Shown one piece after another: positions 24,385-34,404 of a stretch of 37,363 bases of DNA. The position numbers and the translations under genes are program-made. The stretch comes from Cochliopodium minus. Its lineage: Eukaryota > Discosea > Himatismenida > Cochliopodiidae. Each line of letters opens with the position of its first letter. Within the stretch, counting starts at the first letter, position 1. The notes under the pieces were generated by a model, which saw nothing but the letters and a program-made list of their open reading frames with translations, was not told the origin of the DNA and did no database searches. Where the stretch lies: assembly GCA_024220525.1 (NCBI GenBank), contig JAMYWO010000003.1:137516-174878 (forward strand), written 5' to 3'.

Positions 24385-27130
24385 ATTTTTATTTTTATTT
24401 TTATTTTTTTATTTTTTATATTTTTTATTTATTTTTATTTTTATTTTAATAATTTTTAATTTTCGTTTAATATTTTTACCTTAATTTTATTTTATTTTAC
24501 CTTTGTTCTTATTTGATATTTTTTATTATTTTAAATTTAAAATTTTGTTTATTAATTTTTGTTTATATTTTTTATTTATTTTAGGATTTCTTGTATTTGA
24601 GACCAGCCCAAATCAAAGACAGCCCAAGGTACAAGTGGAGAGGTCTCATGATCGACATTGCAAGAACATACCATCCAATCGAATGCATCCTAAGAGCTAT
24701 TGACGGAATGGAACTTGTCAAATTAAACGTCCTCCACCTTCATTTATCAGATGATCAAGGATTTCGTAAAAAATTATTTATTTTATTTTATTTTTTTTGA
24801 ATTTATAATTTTTTTTTATTTATTTTTTATTTTTATTTTTATTGTTATTTTTTATTTTTATTTTTATTTTTATTTTTATTATTTTTATTTTTTATATTTT
24901 TTATATTTTTTCAAAGGTGTTGAGAGCAAAAAATACCCTCTTTTGAATAAAGTGGACTCTTTGTACCTCACACAAGAACAAGTATTCGAGATTGTAGGTT
25001 ATGCATCAAGAAGAGGAATTCGTGTAAACACAAAAAAAAAAATTTTTATTATTTTCATTTTTATTAATTTTTTATAATTTTTTTCATTTAAATATTTTTT
25101 TTTTTTTTTTTATTTTTAATAATTTTTTTATTTATTTTTATTTTTATTTTTTATTTTAAATATTTAAATTTTATTATTTTTTAATTATTTTAACCAAATT
25201 ATTTTGTAGGTCGTACCAGAGTTCAGTATGCCAGGAAACTCAAAGGCTATTTTAAGGGCTTATGATTTTCTTTCCTCCAAAGACCCAGAGAGTGAAAAAG
25301 AAGGAGCTTTCAATCCAACCTCTGGTATTGTATATACTTGGATCGATCAGTTTTTTGATGAAATGGTTCAATTATTTCCTGGTAAAAAAAATATAAATTA
25401 TTTTTTTTTTTTATTAGTTATATTTTTTATTTTTATTTTTTATTTTTTATTTCAAATTTTTTCATTTTTTTAATTTATTTTTATTTTACTTAAAATATTT
25501 TAATTTTGTTTTTTTATTTTTATTTTTTTATTTTTATTTTATTTTTTTATATTGATTTATTTTTTATTTAAAATATTTTAATTTTTCTTTTACAAAAGAC
25601 AAATATTTGCATATTGGTGGAGAGAAAGTCCAGGAGGCATGGGACACTCCGTTGATCAAAGAATGGAACGAGAAACAACTCCAGAAGAACGACTTTGACA
25701 CTCTTCAAAACTTTTTTGAAAGAAAAGTTGCCAGAATAGTTGATAAAAAAGGTAAATATTTTATTTTTATTTTTTCATTTTACTTATTATTTTTTATTTT
25801 ATTTTATTTTTATTTTATTTATTTTTATTTTTATTTTATTTTTATTTTTATTTTTTATTTTTTCATTTTTTCAATCAAACTTTTTTTTTATTTTATTTTA
25901 TTTTATTTTGATTTTTATTGTTATTGTTATTTTTATTTTTATTTTTATTTTTATTTTTATTTTTATTTTTATTTTTATTTTTATTTTTTAACTAAGGAAA
26001 AATTGCAATTGGGTGGGAAAACATCATTGCAAATACATTGCCCAAAACTGTAGTTATTCAACCCACCAGCACAGGAACAGAGACCACTGAAATAGCAAAC
26101 AAGGCAGGTTTAAATGTGGTGTATAGCGGAGACTTTTTTTTGGATAAATTCGAGTCTTCAAAAAGTTATTACTCCTCTTCTTTCTTTGATTACGAAAATT
26201 CAAAAGTACCAAAATTTATTTAAAGTTTTATTTTTATTTTTTTATTTTTATTTTTTTATTTTTTTTATTTTTTTATTTTTTTATTTTTTTATTTATTTTT
26301 ATTTTTATTTTTATTTTAAATTATTTTAATTTTTATTGATTTTTTTTCTTATTTTGATTTATTTTGAATAGGTGATGGGAGGAGAAGCACTGGCATATTC
26401 AGACTTCATCAAACCAGACGGACTAGACATGTTCCTCTGGCCACGCCTCACCTCGTTGGCAGAGAAGTTGTGGTCACCCAAACACACCATCGACACCCTC
26501 TCCATGTACCAAAGACAATACCACATCAGCCACCTCCTCTCCCTCTCCGGAGTGAAACACAAATCTCAAAAATTCGAAAAAATCGACAAATTCGTCGGAA
26601 AATACTTTGCGGAGATTAAAAACACCACTTTTAAATCTCTCGTTGCCCAGAACTTGTATATATTCTCTTCCTCTCTTGTCCCTTTGGACCCTGGCAAGTT
26701 GGGTTTCAGTTCTGACCAAGATCAGCCTCGTTTTGACGAGTTTATTGACATGATGGATGCGGAAAGTTATCTCATCGTGCTTTTCAACGCTCTCATCGAC
26801 AGTCAAGTGAGCACTTCTAAATCTGATGATAAGTGGTGGCTAAAGAAACATGATCCCAAGGTCAAATGGCTTGTCAATCAACTTTCTTTATGGAAAGACT
26901 CTTCTTTTTTCTTGTCTGACGCTTTTGCTAGTGTGGATGGCCTTTCTGATGCCATCACCAGCATTAATTTTGTTAAGGACATCACTACTTATGGTTTGTA
27001 TTTGTTTCGGGGTGATTTGGACTTGAATACTTATTCGACTGATTTGTTTAATTTGGGTACTTTTGATTATTCTTATGTTTCCCCTTCTTTTGTCCAGTCT
27101 TTAATTATTCTTTTGGACAAAGTCAAATAA
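21670..27130 (+). CDS. Type II membrane coiled-coil protein fused to a degenerate GH20 hexosaminidase domain
   Basis: Exons 21670-23687, 23991-about 24237, 24585-24765, 24917-25023, 25210-25381, 25599-25751, 25997-26205 and 26372-27130 sum to 1281 residues. One span (residues 34-51) anchors the protein, then come a coiled coil (about 55-195) and a long acidic, Asn/Lys/Glu/Ser-rich linker (about 240-600). The GH20 N-terminal domain begins inside exon 1 (LLPSPKSYS, about 626) and continues over the splice as FDRLRDRAKLLKK, which shows the fusion is real. The barrel keeps WRGLMIDIARTYHP and LHLHLSDDQGF, but key residues are changed: GGDE is GGEK (25622-25627), PGH is PGN (25237-25239), and the late W-G-E is Y-S-D (26396-26404). 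I expect no classical hexosaminidase activity; ligand binding or a lumenal scaffold role is possible. The exon 2 donor is uncertain: only GTTTGT at 24238 keeps frame. The last 200 residues are a helical extension I do not recognise. Confidence 0.88.
24298..24450 (+). repeat. T-rich ATTTTT/TTTTTAT microsatellite in intron
   Basis: This part of intron 2 of the GH20 gene is almost entirely ATTTTT and ATTTTTT units. Any long open frame across it is a run of Phe, Tyr, Ile and Leu and is not a gene. Confidence 0.8.
25927..25987 (+). repeat. (ATTTTT)n microsatellite in GH20 gene intron
   Basis: About ten perfect ATTTTT units lie directly before the 3' splice site at 25996, so the repeat forms an extended polypyrimidine-like tract. 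Confidence 0.85.
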
Positions 27131-27218
27131 AAAAAAATTATTTAAAATCTTTTTCTTTTTTTTTTTTTTTAATTTTTTACAAATAAATATTTTTATTTTT
27201 TATTTTAATATTTTTTTT

Positions 27219-27719
27219 TTAAATATCCATGTTGTCCAAAACATCCACAACCAATTTATCTTTCAATATAGCCACTTTTTTGCATGATCTATTTGATATT
27301 TAATTAATATGATTAATTCACAAATTCGTTTTGAGGGTAAATGATCTTTACCTTATTGTTCCTGCTGAATGTATTACACTCACTCTGCTTTTAACTTTAT
27401 TTATTTCATTTATCATCGTCAAACTTGTCCAACATATCTGTACATATTTCCTCAATATTCTCACAATGCATATCCCCGTCTTAATATTGAAATATAACAC
27501 TTTGATAAACAAAAAATGGTGTTATTATCAGGACTCGTATCATCCAATTTTAATTTCTATCTTACCTCTTAATCCTGTTATAGTCAATCCTGATCCAAAT
27601 GATCCAAATTGGGTAAATATTTGATTTTTGAGTGCTTTGGCAACTGCACTCTCATCAATTATGGACTTATCTTTGAAATCAATTTTGAGAAGCAAATATC
27701 TATACTTTATCCTCACCAT
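27219..27719 (-). CDS. POP5: POP5, protein subunit of RNase P / RNase MRP
   Basis: Three small exons (27719-27566, 27499-27352, 27288-27219) encode 123 residues, near the usual 140-160 or slightly short. The start MVRIKYRYLLLKIDF matches the MVR-x-K-x-RYLL opening of POP5. The middle exon gives VLYFNIKTGICIVRILRKY, matching the YFN-x-x-TG-x-CIVR motif, and later RVSVIHSAGTIRSCKK, matching the SGTIR-x-CQ signature. POP5 is a core protein of the ribonucleoprotein enzymes that mature tRNA 5' ends and process rRNA, acting mainly in the nucleus. The gene is convergent with the GH20 gene and only 88 bases separate the stop codons. The frame is interrupted by 66- and 63-base introns. Confidence 0.9.
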
Positions 27720-27929
27720 TTTTTTTTTTATAATCTCAGTCTCGAGATATATGAAGCAATTAAAGAATAAATCAAATATCAATTTATACCTTTTATTTTG
27801 CTTAGAGGCTAACTAGTTGATAAAAATTATAATTTTTATTTTATAAAGTGATTATGATTGAATCCAATTTAATTTTTAAATACTTTAATCTATGACCTTC
27901 ATTTTTATCAACCAAAATATTTTTTTTTT

Positions 27930-28343
27930 TTAACATGCTCTTAATGCAGTACCAATACCCATGATAACAGCAAATAAGGAACCACTTTGAATGGTATATT
28001 TTCCAATGGTCGTCAACATATCTTTGCTGGCAGCACCCTTTGTAAATGAGGTGATTCCACCAAACAATAAACCTAAAAATAAACATTATGGTTTATATCT
28101 TTTGAAATACAAATAGATAATAAGATAAATCGATGATATATCCATTTTTTTATCGTTCTATGGATCATATGGCTTAATATGGGTTGTATATATTGAAATA
28201 TATTTATTTAGTGAAAGAATATTTATTTGTTTTTTTTTTTTACCCATTCCTCCTCCAATCACAAATCCCATCTTCGCACCCTCAAACATTTTGGAAGGGC
28301 ATTCATTCATTCTGGTTTTGTTATCCTTATAATTCTTACTCAT
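27930..28343 (-). CDS. ROMO1/Mgr2 family, mitochondrial TIM23-associated membrane protein
   Basis: Two exons (28343-28244 and 28072-27930) encode 80 residues, the size typical of ROMO1. The protein has a Gly-rich double membrane-span hairpin. Span 1 is KMGFVIGGGMGLLFGG, matching the DRVKMGFVMG core, and span 2 is IQSGSLFAVIMGIGTALRAC, matching the QSGGTFGTFMAIGMGIRC end. Yeast Mgr2 and animal ROMO1 sit in the inner mitochondrial membrane, where Mgr2 acts as a lateral gatekeeper of the TIM23 protein-import channel. This implies a mitochondrion or related organelle with inner-membrane import. Upstream lies the RhoGAP gene, same strand, 219 bases away. Identification rests on both spans matching; confident despite small size. 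Confidence 0.88.
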
Positions 28344-28562
28344 TTTTTATTTATTTAATTTAATGATGAAATCTCACTTTATAAATAAAATTCAAAAAGA
28401 TAGTTTTCAAAATAGTTCAGAATTAGGTTTTTTTGAATTTTTTATTTTTATTTAATCTTTTTATTTTTAATTTTTTTTTAAAAAATTTTTTTAATTGATT
28501 TCTTTTCTTTCAAGAATTTTTCTTTTCACAAATTTCTTTTATTTTTTTTTTAATTCCATGTG

Positions 28563-31500
28563 TTATTTCTTCTCACTTGGCATCTTGGTGAACTTCTTAT
28601 CAGCCTCATCAAACAAAGATTGAAAATTATTTAAAATGAACTCAATGACAAAGTGAGGCATCTTGTTCAACAAAGCCATGGGGTCCTTGCCTATAGGGCT
28701 CATCAAGGTGGCCCCAAAAACCATGCCGAGGTTTTTCTCGTCCATGTTGTTTATTTGTTTGTTGTCGGCCACCTTTCGGAGGTAGCAGAAGAGGTAGTAG
28801 ATGATTTTTCGGTTGAGATCTGGTATCATTTCTATCACTTTTTTCACATTTTCTACATCCAGTTTCTTTTCATCTGAAAAAAGAAAAAATTTTATAATAA
28901 AAATAATTAATAAAACTTGAAATGTGGAAAATATAAAAATAAAAACAAGAATAAAAAATATAAATTAAAAAATATAAAAACAAAAAGCAAAAAAAAAAAT
29001 AAAATAAAAAAATAAAAAAATAAAAAAATAAAAACAAAAAAACAGGAATAAAAAATATAAAATATATATTAAAAATATTATTAAAGAAAAAATAATATTA
29101 TAAAAGAAAAAAGAAAAGAAAAATAAAAAAATAAATGAAAATTACAAAATGAACAAATAAACAAATAAATGAAAATACAAATAAAATAAACAAATAAAAT
29201 TACAAAAAGAAATTAAAAATGAAAATAGAAATAAAATAAACAAAAAAAAAATTGAAAATAAAAAGTTTTTTACCATATAATGTTTGAAAAAGATCCCAGG
29301 TGAAAGAAGGGAATATGGGTTCGGGCAAACAAGAGAAATACATTTTCAAAATACTTGCTGCGTTGTGAGCAGGGTCTTTGTGTTGATCTAACTTGTCCAT
29401 TCTGCTCACTGTCCAGTTAGTCTTTACACTTTCAATCAGAATTGAATTGCCTTTAAATAAAAAAAAAAAAAAATAATAAAAAATATTTAAAATTAAAATA
29501 AAATTAAAAAATTAGAAATCAAAAATAAAATTATTTTTTTTTTACCAGGAACACGGAACAAGCCTACTATTTTATCTCCTTCATTTTCTTCTAAATAATC
29601 AATACAAGTAGAAATTGGAGGAGGTATGTCATACTCCCTTCCATAAGTTTCTATTATAGCCTCTGTTTACAATTAAAAAAAAAATTTAATTTTAAAAATA
29701 AAAAATTTGAAATAAAAAATAAAAAATTTAATTTTAAAAATAAAAAATAAATAAAAAATTTGAAATAAAAAATAAAAAATAAAAACAACATCAAAAAGTG
29801 GAAGTTACCAGAAGGCCGCTTCGTAGAGAATTTTGAAGGGCACAATGCTATTNTTATTTTTTGTTTTTTATTTCAAATTTTTTATTTTTTATTTCAAAAT
29901 TTTTATTTTTTATTTTTTATTTTTTATTTCAAATTTTTTATTTTTATTTCAAATTTTTTTCAAATTTTTTATTTCAAATTTTTTTATTTTTATTTTTATA
30001 TTTTTTTACTTTAGTGGCGTTCCAATATTGGATGACCAAACATATAGATTCTTTGTTCTCATCGTTGTTTTCAATGAAAATTTCTTCTTTCTTTTTTGTC
30101 AACTGGACAAAAACACGCAACAGGAATTCTCTTTGGCCATTTCTTTCGATTACTACCATACTGATTTAAAAAAAAAATTATAAAAAAATTTTTATTTCTT
30201 TAAAAACTTATAAAAATTAAAAATAATATCTAAATAATAAAAAATATAAAAAAAAATAAAAATTTATTTTTTTATAAATTAAAAATTATTAATATAAATA
30301 TTAAAAATATTTTGGACAAGAATAGAAAATAAAATTAATAAAAATAAAATAAAAAAAAAAATTTTTTGAATAAAAATAAAATCAAAAATAATGATTTATT
30401 TAAAATTTTTCTTATATTATTTATTTATTTATCGATATTTTTTACCTTGAGTTATACCAGTTGAGAAGGGTGTCACCAATTTGTACAGAAAAGTGACATC
30501 CATCAAAATCGTCTTTCGTCACCATGTAATTAGAAGTTTCAGAGTGTATCATGAAGTTCAACATATTGGTAGTTTTGGTGAAACATATCAATCTAAAAAG
30601 CAAAATCAAATATTAAATTATTTTTTTTTGTTCAATTATTCTTATTTGTATTAATAAAATTTATTTTTGATTTTTAATGATGTTTTATTTATTTTTTGTT
30701 TAATTTATTTTTGATTTTTAATTATATTTTATTTTTTATTTTTTGTTTAATTTATTTTTTATTTATTTTTCGTTTAATTTTATTTTTATTTATTTTTTGT
30801 TTATTTAAATTATTTTTATTGTATAATTTATTTATTTTATTTTATTTTTTATTTTGAATTGATATTTTTTTTAATTAATTTTTTTATTTATTTTAATTTT
30901 ATTTTAATTTTTTAAAAGATTATTAAAATAGATTTTTTTTTTTGCCTTATAGGAAAGTTTTTTTTCTGATCATCGCACATCCTTTGAAAGACAACTTCTT
31001 GAAGTATGGATGCATTCAAAAAGGAGTTCCACAAATTATCAGATATCACATCGCTGTTTTTCATTTTCAACATACTTCTTATTGTTTCCGGGATCTTTTT
31101 TTCGGATGATGTAATACTTTCTGGTAATCTTTCAAAAGTATCATTTTTATTTTTTTTATTTCATTATTTCACTGAATAATCTTAAATATTATTTTTTTTT
31201 TTTTTTTGAAACTTTAATTAAAAAAATAGACTTAATTCAAAGTGGTAGTTAACCCATTAGGTCCTTGATTCTCATCCATAACTTAAATATTATATTCTCA
31301 AAATATATTTTTTTATGCTGGTTATGATAGAAGATATGTGAATACTTTGATTTTGAATAATGTAAAATTTGATAATCTTTCAGTATAATTTAATTTTAAA
31401 AGTATATATGTCTTTCAAGAATTTGATATATTTAATTTAATCACAATGAATGATGTGATTTTGTTATTTGATCCACAATTTTCATCATGAATTCCAAATG

Positions 31501-31640
31501 ATTCATTCTTATGTTGCAAAATTTTTTTTTGAAAGGATATTTTGAAAAAATTATATAAATTACCTCAATTTCAGATCGTTTGGATTTTTGGTTCCAAAAT
31601 CAATATCATTTTCTGATGAAAATCCACTAGAATTACCCAT
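28563..31640 (-). CDS. RhoGAP-domain protein
   Basis: Eight exons (31640-31564, 31128-30946, 30592-30446, 30160-30010, 29847-29809, 29660-29546, 29450-29274, 28873-28563) sum to 399 residues. The C-terminal half is a RhoGAP domain: arginine-finger motif GLFRVPG (R235), then AHNAASILKMYFSCLPEPIF with the conserved Lys and PEP, and NLGMVFGATLMSP with the conserved Asn. The known role is to speed GTP hydrolysis by Rho-family GTPases and so control the actin cytoskeleton. The N-terminal 190 residues are not recognised and carry no obvious lipid-binding or membrane motif. MGNSSG at the start could allow N-myristoylation (inference). Intron 2 has a GC donor (AG|GCAAAA at 30945). The 39-base fifth exon is the weakest part; an ambiguous base N at 29853 lies just outside its 3' splice site. 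Confidence 0.9.
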
Positions 31641-31804
31641 AATATTCAATTATTCAAAAATGCTTCAATTTTTTTTTATATATAATTTTTTTTTAAAAAG
31701 GGAAAAAAGTTCATAACATAAAAAAAAAGATTGAACAAAGAATGTTGAAAGAATTTTTGGGTGAACATTTTTGAAAATTTTAATAAATCAAAAATACTAT
31801 TTTT

Positions 31805-33015
31805 TTAATCTTCTTTGTCTTCTTCTTGAATGACGGACATGTTAAGAACACCAAAATCAAAGTAAAAAGTGGCAAAATAAATAACAAGGGACAAAACGCT
31901 GAGATGCTGGCAGATCGCACGAAAAGAATGGACTACACACAAGAAAAATTATTTAAAATTTTTTTTAAAAAAAAAAAATTTGAAATACCATAAACATCAT
32001 TTCTGTAATTGTACCAATCTGTAACTAGTGACATTCCTACTGGAAGATACAGTATCACAAATAATAAAAGAGCATAACTACATACAATTTTGCTTTTGAC
32101 AGAGTTTTTCAAGGAGGACATCTTCTTGTTGCTGCATTTCTTCCCGTTTTTATTGTTCGAGAGTTGATATTTCAAAAGGGATTTGTAGACAGAGGTGTTG
32201 AGGAAAATATAAGCCAACATGAAAGGAAAAAACAACAAAACAAATATCAGATCTTTTAAAAAATAAAGATAAAATTTAAAAAATAATAAATTTTAAAAAA
32301 ACATTTCATTTTATAATAAAATAAAAAAATATTTTTTTTACGTAACTCTGGACTTCTTTTAGTATCTTCATTTTTTTAAGTTTTATTTTTTTAAAAAAAA
32401 ATTATTTAATTTATATTTTGTTACCATAACAAGCTAATAACCCCAGAAATGGACAAGCTAACAACCCACAATATAAAGCAATTGTATTTCTTTTTTTTCC
32501 TCTAAAATCTTTATCTGCAGTACCATTGTTGTATATTTCCCTTTTTACGTACCCATAGTTTAATGTTACAATTGATGTGATAAAGAAACAAGTCAATGTC
32601 AATCCAAAACTGAAAATTCCGCTTTCTGGAGGTGTTTTACCAATATCCTTTCAAATAAAATTTAAATTTTTACTGAATCATTTTATTTAAGAAATAATTT
32701 GGAAATTTACAGAAATGTATGGCCAGATTATTCCTCCAACTAATTTTAAAATATTTTTGATTTTAAATTAATTTTATTTAAAAAATAAATATTTATAATC
32801 ACAATACATTAAATATTCTATCTCATTTTCAAATTAATTTATTGTGAAAGAAGAGATGTAAAAAGTTTTATTTTACTATCGTGATCATATGCTCTATTCA
32901 TTACCACACAAAAAAATATAGTTATCAAAAAAGTGAATAATCCAGCAAAAGGAAAAAATCTGGAAGGAAAAGAAAATGTTATTGCTCCTTGATCTAACTT
33001 TGAATTTTTGTTCAT
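31805..33015 (-). CDS. DRAM/Frag1/Sfk1-type six-span membrane protein
   Basis: Six exons (33015-32877, 32739-32711, 32647-32425, 32365-32342, 32252-31989, 31932-31805) sum to 268 residues. About six hydrophobic spans are seen. The first lumenal loop holds WPYISDIGKTPPESGIFSFG, the hallmark of the DRAM and Frag1 families (IS-D-x-G-x-x-PPE-x-x-F). The last exon has FRAICQHLSVLSLVIYF, also typical, and an acidic tail QEEDKED. Related proteins are found in lysosomes (DRAM, autophagy), in the Golgi (PGAP2/Frag1, GPI-anchor remodelling) and at the yeast plasma membrane (Sfk1). Which of these applies cannot be told from sequence alone. The gene is divergent from the first tandem paralogue, with 343 bases between starts. 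Confidence 0.85.
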
Positions 33016-33358
33016 TTGATTTTTTTTATTTATTTATATTTTTGGAAAGCGATATTTATTTTTTTTTAAATAAATTCAAATGTGATTAATAACAATGAAA
33101 GGCTGACACGAAATTGATTTGGGAAATCTTAAATTGGAAAGAACAAGCAGGAAGAACAAAACAAAAAAAAAAAATCCTTTTTTAAGAACTGATAAAAGAA
33201 TAATATTAATGTAAGTTCTTTCTTAGAATGGAGAACACAAAGTGAAAAGTAAAAGAATAACTTGATTTCAAGGAATTCAACTGAATGATAATCAATTATT
33301 TTTGAGATGAAAATAAAAAAAAATTGGGTAAGAAACAAAACTTTATAAATAAGCAATT
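33016..33358. other. Divergent intergenic spacer, nothing recognised
   Basis: This 343-base spacer sits between the starts of the DRAM-type gene (minus) and tandem paralogue 1 (plus). A TATAAA-like word occurs about 15 bases before the latter ATG, which means little in sequence this AT-rich. No gene or repeat is seen. Confidence 0.5.
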
Positions 33359-34219
33359 ATGGAAGGAAGAATGAATAGAGAAACATATTTCAAGATATTC
33401 CCATTATTCAAACAATTTATTAAATATCTCGAGAAATTGAGCAATAAAAAAAAGGATAAAATGGTGAGCATTGCAGGACAATATTTCAAATATCTCAAAG
33501 AAGAAATGGAGATTGAAGTATTTGATCTCAAATTCTTATCATCCGATAAATTCGTCGAATCAATGAAAAAATATCTCGACTATCTTCAAAACAATCACTT
33601 TTCTTATGGTACTATAACTGAGAGAATCAGATCAATGATCAATTTGATGGATTGGATCCATGATATCAACCAAGATGTTGAAAAGTATAAACATAAGAAG
33701 GAGATAAAGAAGAATGTGAATGTTATCAGAAAAGAGTTGTATTTTGTTTTGGAGAGCGGAAAGAATAATTTCAAAAAAAAAGAAAACAATAAAAAATCAA
33801 CAAAAAGAAAGTTGGACGAAGAAAGTGAAAGTGAAAATCAGAGTGAAGGGAAAAAGATTAAAGCATCAAATAAAAAAGACAAAATAGTTAAAAATAATCA
33901 AATTAATATTATTAAAGAAAATGGCAATAATAATATTAACATTGAAAACAAAAATAACATCAAAATAGATTTGATTGAAGAAATAGATCCTTTCCACATT
34001 GAAAAGGAAAAATACGAAAAAATGAAAAAGAAAATAAAAAAACAGAAAAGAGAAATAAAAGAGTTGGACAAGAAGATTGATTCTATTTTCTATCAACTTT
34101 CTAATCTTAATGGTTCTTCTGGTTTTCCTTTAAATGGAACATTATCAAACATTCCTTTTCAAAATCAAATTCAACAACAAAATCCACAATTCTTTTCTTT
34201 TCATCCATTTGGAAATTAA
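33359..34219 (+). CDS. Tandem paralogue 1: helical-domain/coiled-coil protein, unknown function
   Basis: An intronless gene of 286 residues, unlike almost all its neighbours. I do not recognise the family. Residues about 10-130 form a helical domain shared with the two copies downstream: FKIFPLFKQF, GQYFKYLKEEMEIEVFDLKF, FVESMKKYLDYLQNNHFS and LMDWIHDINQDVEKYKHK. The spacing (helix, S/T-x-x-TI-x-x-R, then a helix with DW) recalls the SAM-like core-binding domain of tyrosine recombinases, but no catalytic domain follows. A Lys/Glu/Asn-rich linker with basic clusters (STKRKLDEE, a possible nuclear signal) leads to a coiled coil (KKIKKQKREIKELDKKIDSI) and an Asn/Gln/Phe-rich tail ending HPFGN. 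The last 199 coding bases and 15 following bases are identical in all three copies. A DNA-binding nuclear protein is inference only. Confidence 0.8.
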   Translation: MEGRMNRETYFKIFPLFKQFIKYLEKLSNKKKDKMVSIAGQYFKYLKEEMEIEVFDLKFLSSDKFVESMKKYLDYLQNNHFSYGTITERIRSMINLMDWIHDINQDVEKYKHKKEIKKNVNVIRKELYFVLESGKNNFKKKENNKKSTKRKLDEESESENQSEGKKIKASNKKDKIVKNNQINIIKENGNNNINIENKNNIKIDLIEEIDPFHIEKEKYEKMKKKIKKQKREIKELDKKIDSIFYQLSNLNGSSGFPLNGTLSNIPFQNQIQQQNPQFFSFHPFGN

Positions 34220-34234
34220 TAAATTATAAAAAAT
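34021..34234 (+). repeat. Identical 3' block, copy 1 of 3
   Basis: This 214-base block, coiled coil to just past the stop codon, matches 35633-35846 and 36619-36832 base for base by eye, including third codon positions and the first 15 bases after the stop. Confidence 0.95.
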
Positions 34235-34404
34235 GAATTTTTAAAAAATAAATTATAATAAAAATTTGTTTTTTAGTTAATTAAAATTTAAAAAATTTTT
34301 AAATGATAATCCAATTAGGAGAACAATTGGGAGAACAATTGGGAATGTGCAAATTAAATTTGGAATTTAAAAATTAAAAAAAAAAAAATCGAAATTTTTT
34401 AAAA

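Noticed and set aside
24290-25991. Long hydrophobic open frames (Phe, Tyr, Ile, Leu) that look like membrane proteins
   Set aside because: They are ATTTTT microsatellites in GH20 introns and have no other composition.
29853-29853. Single ambiguous base N next to a splice site
   Set aside because: It lies in a T-rich intron just outside the acceptor of a 39-base exon. It most likely marks a low-quality homopolymer call and has no coding effect.
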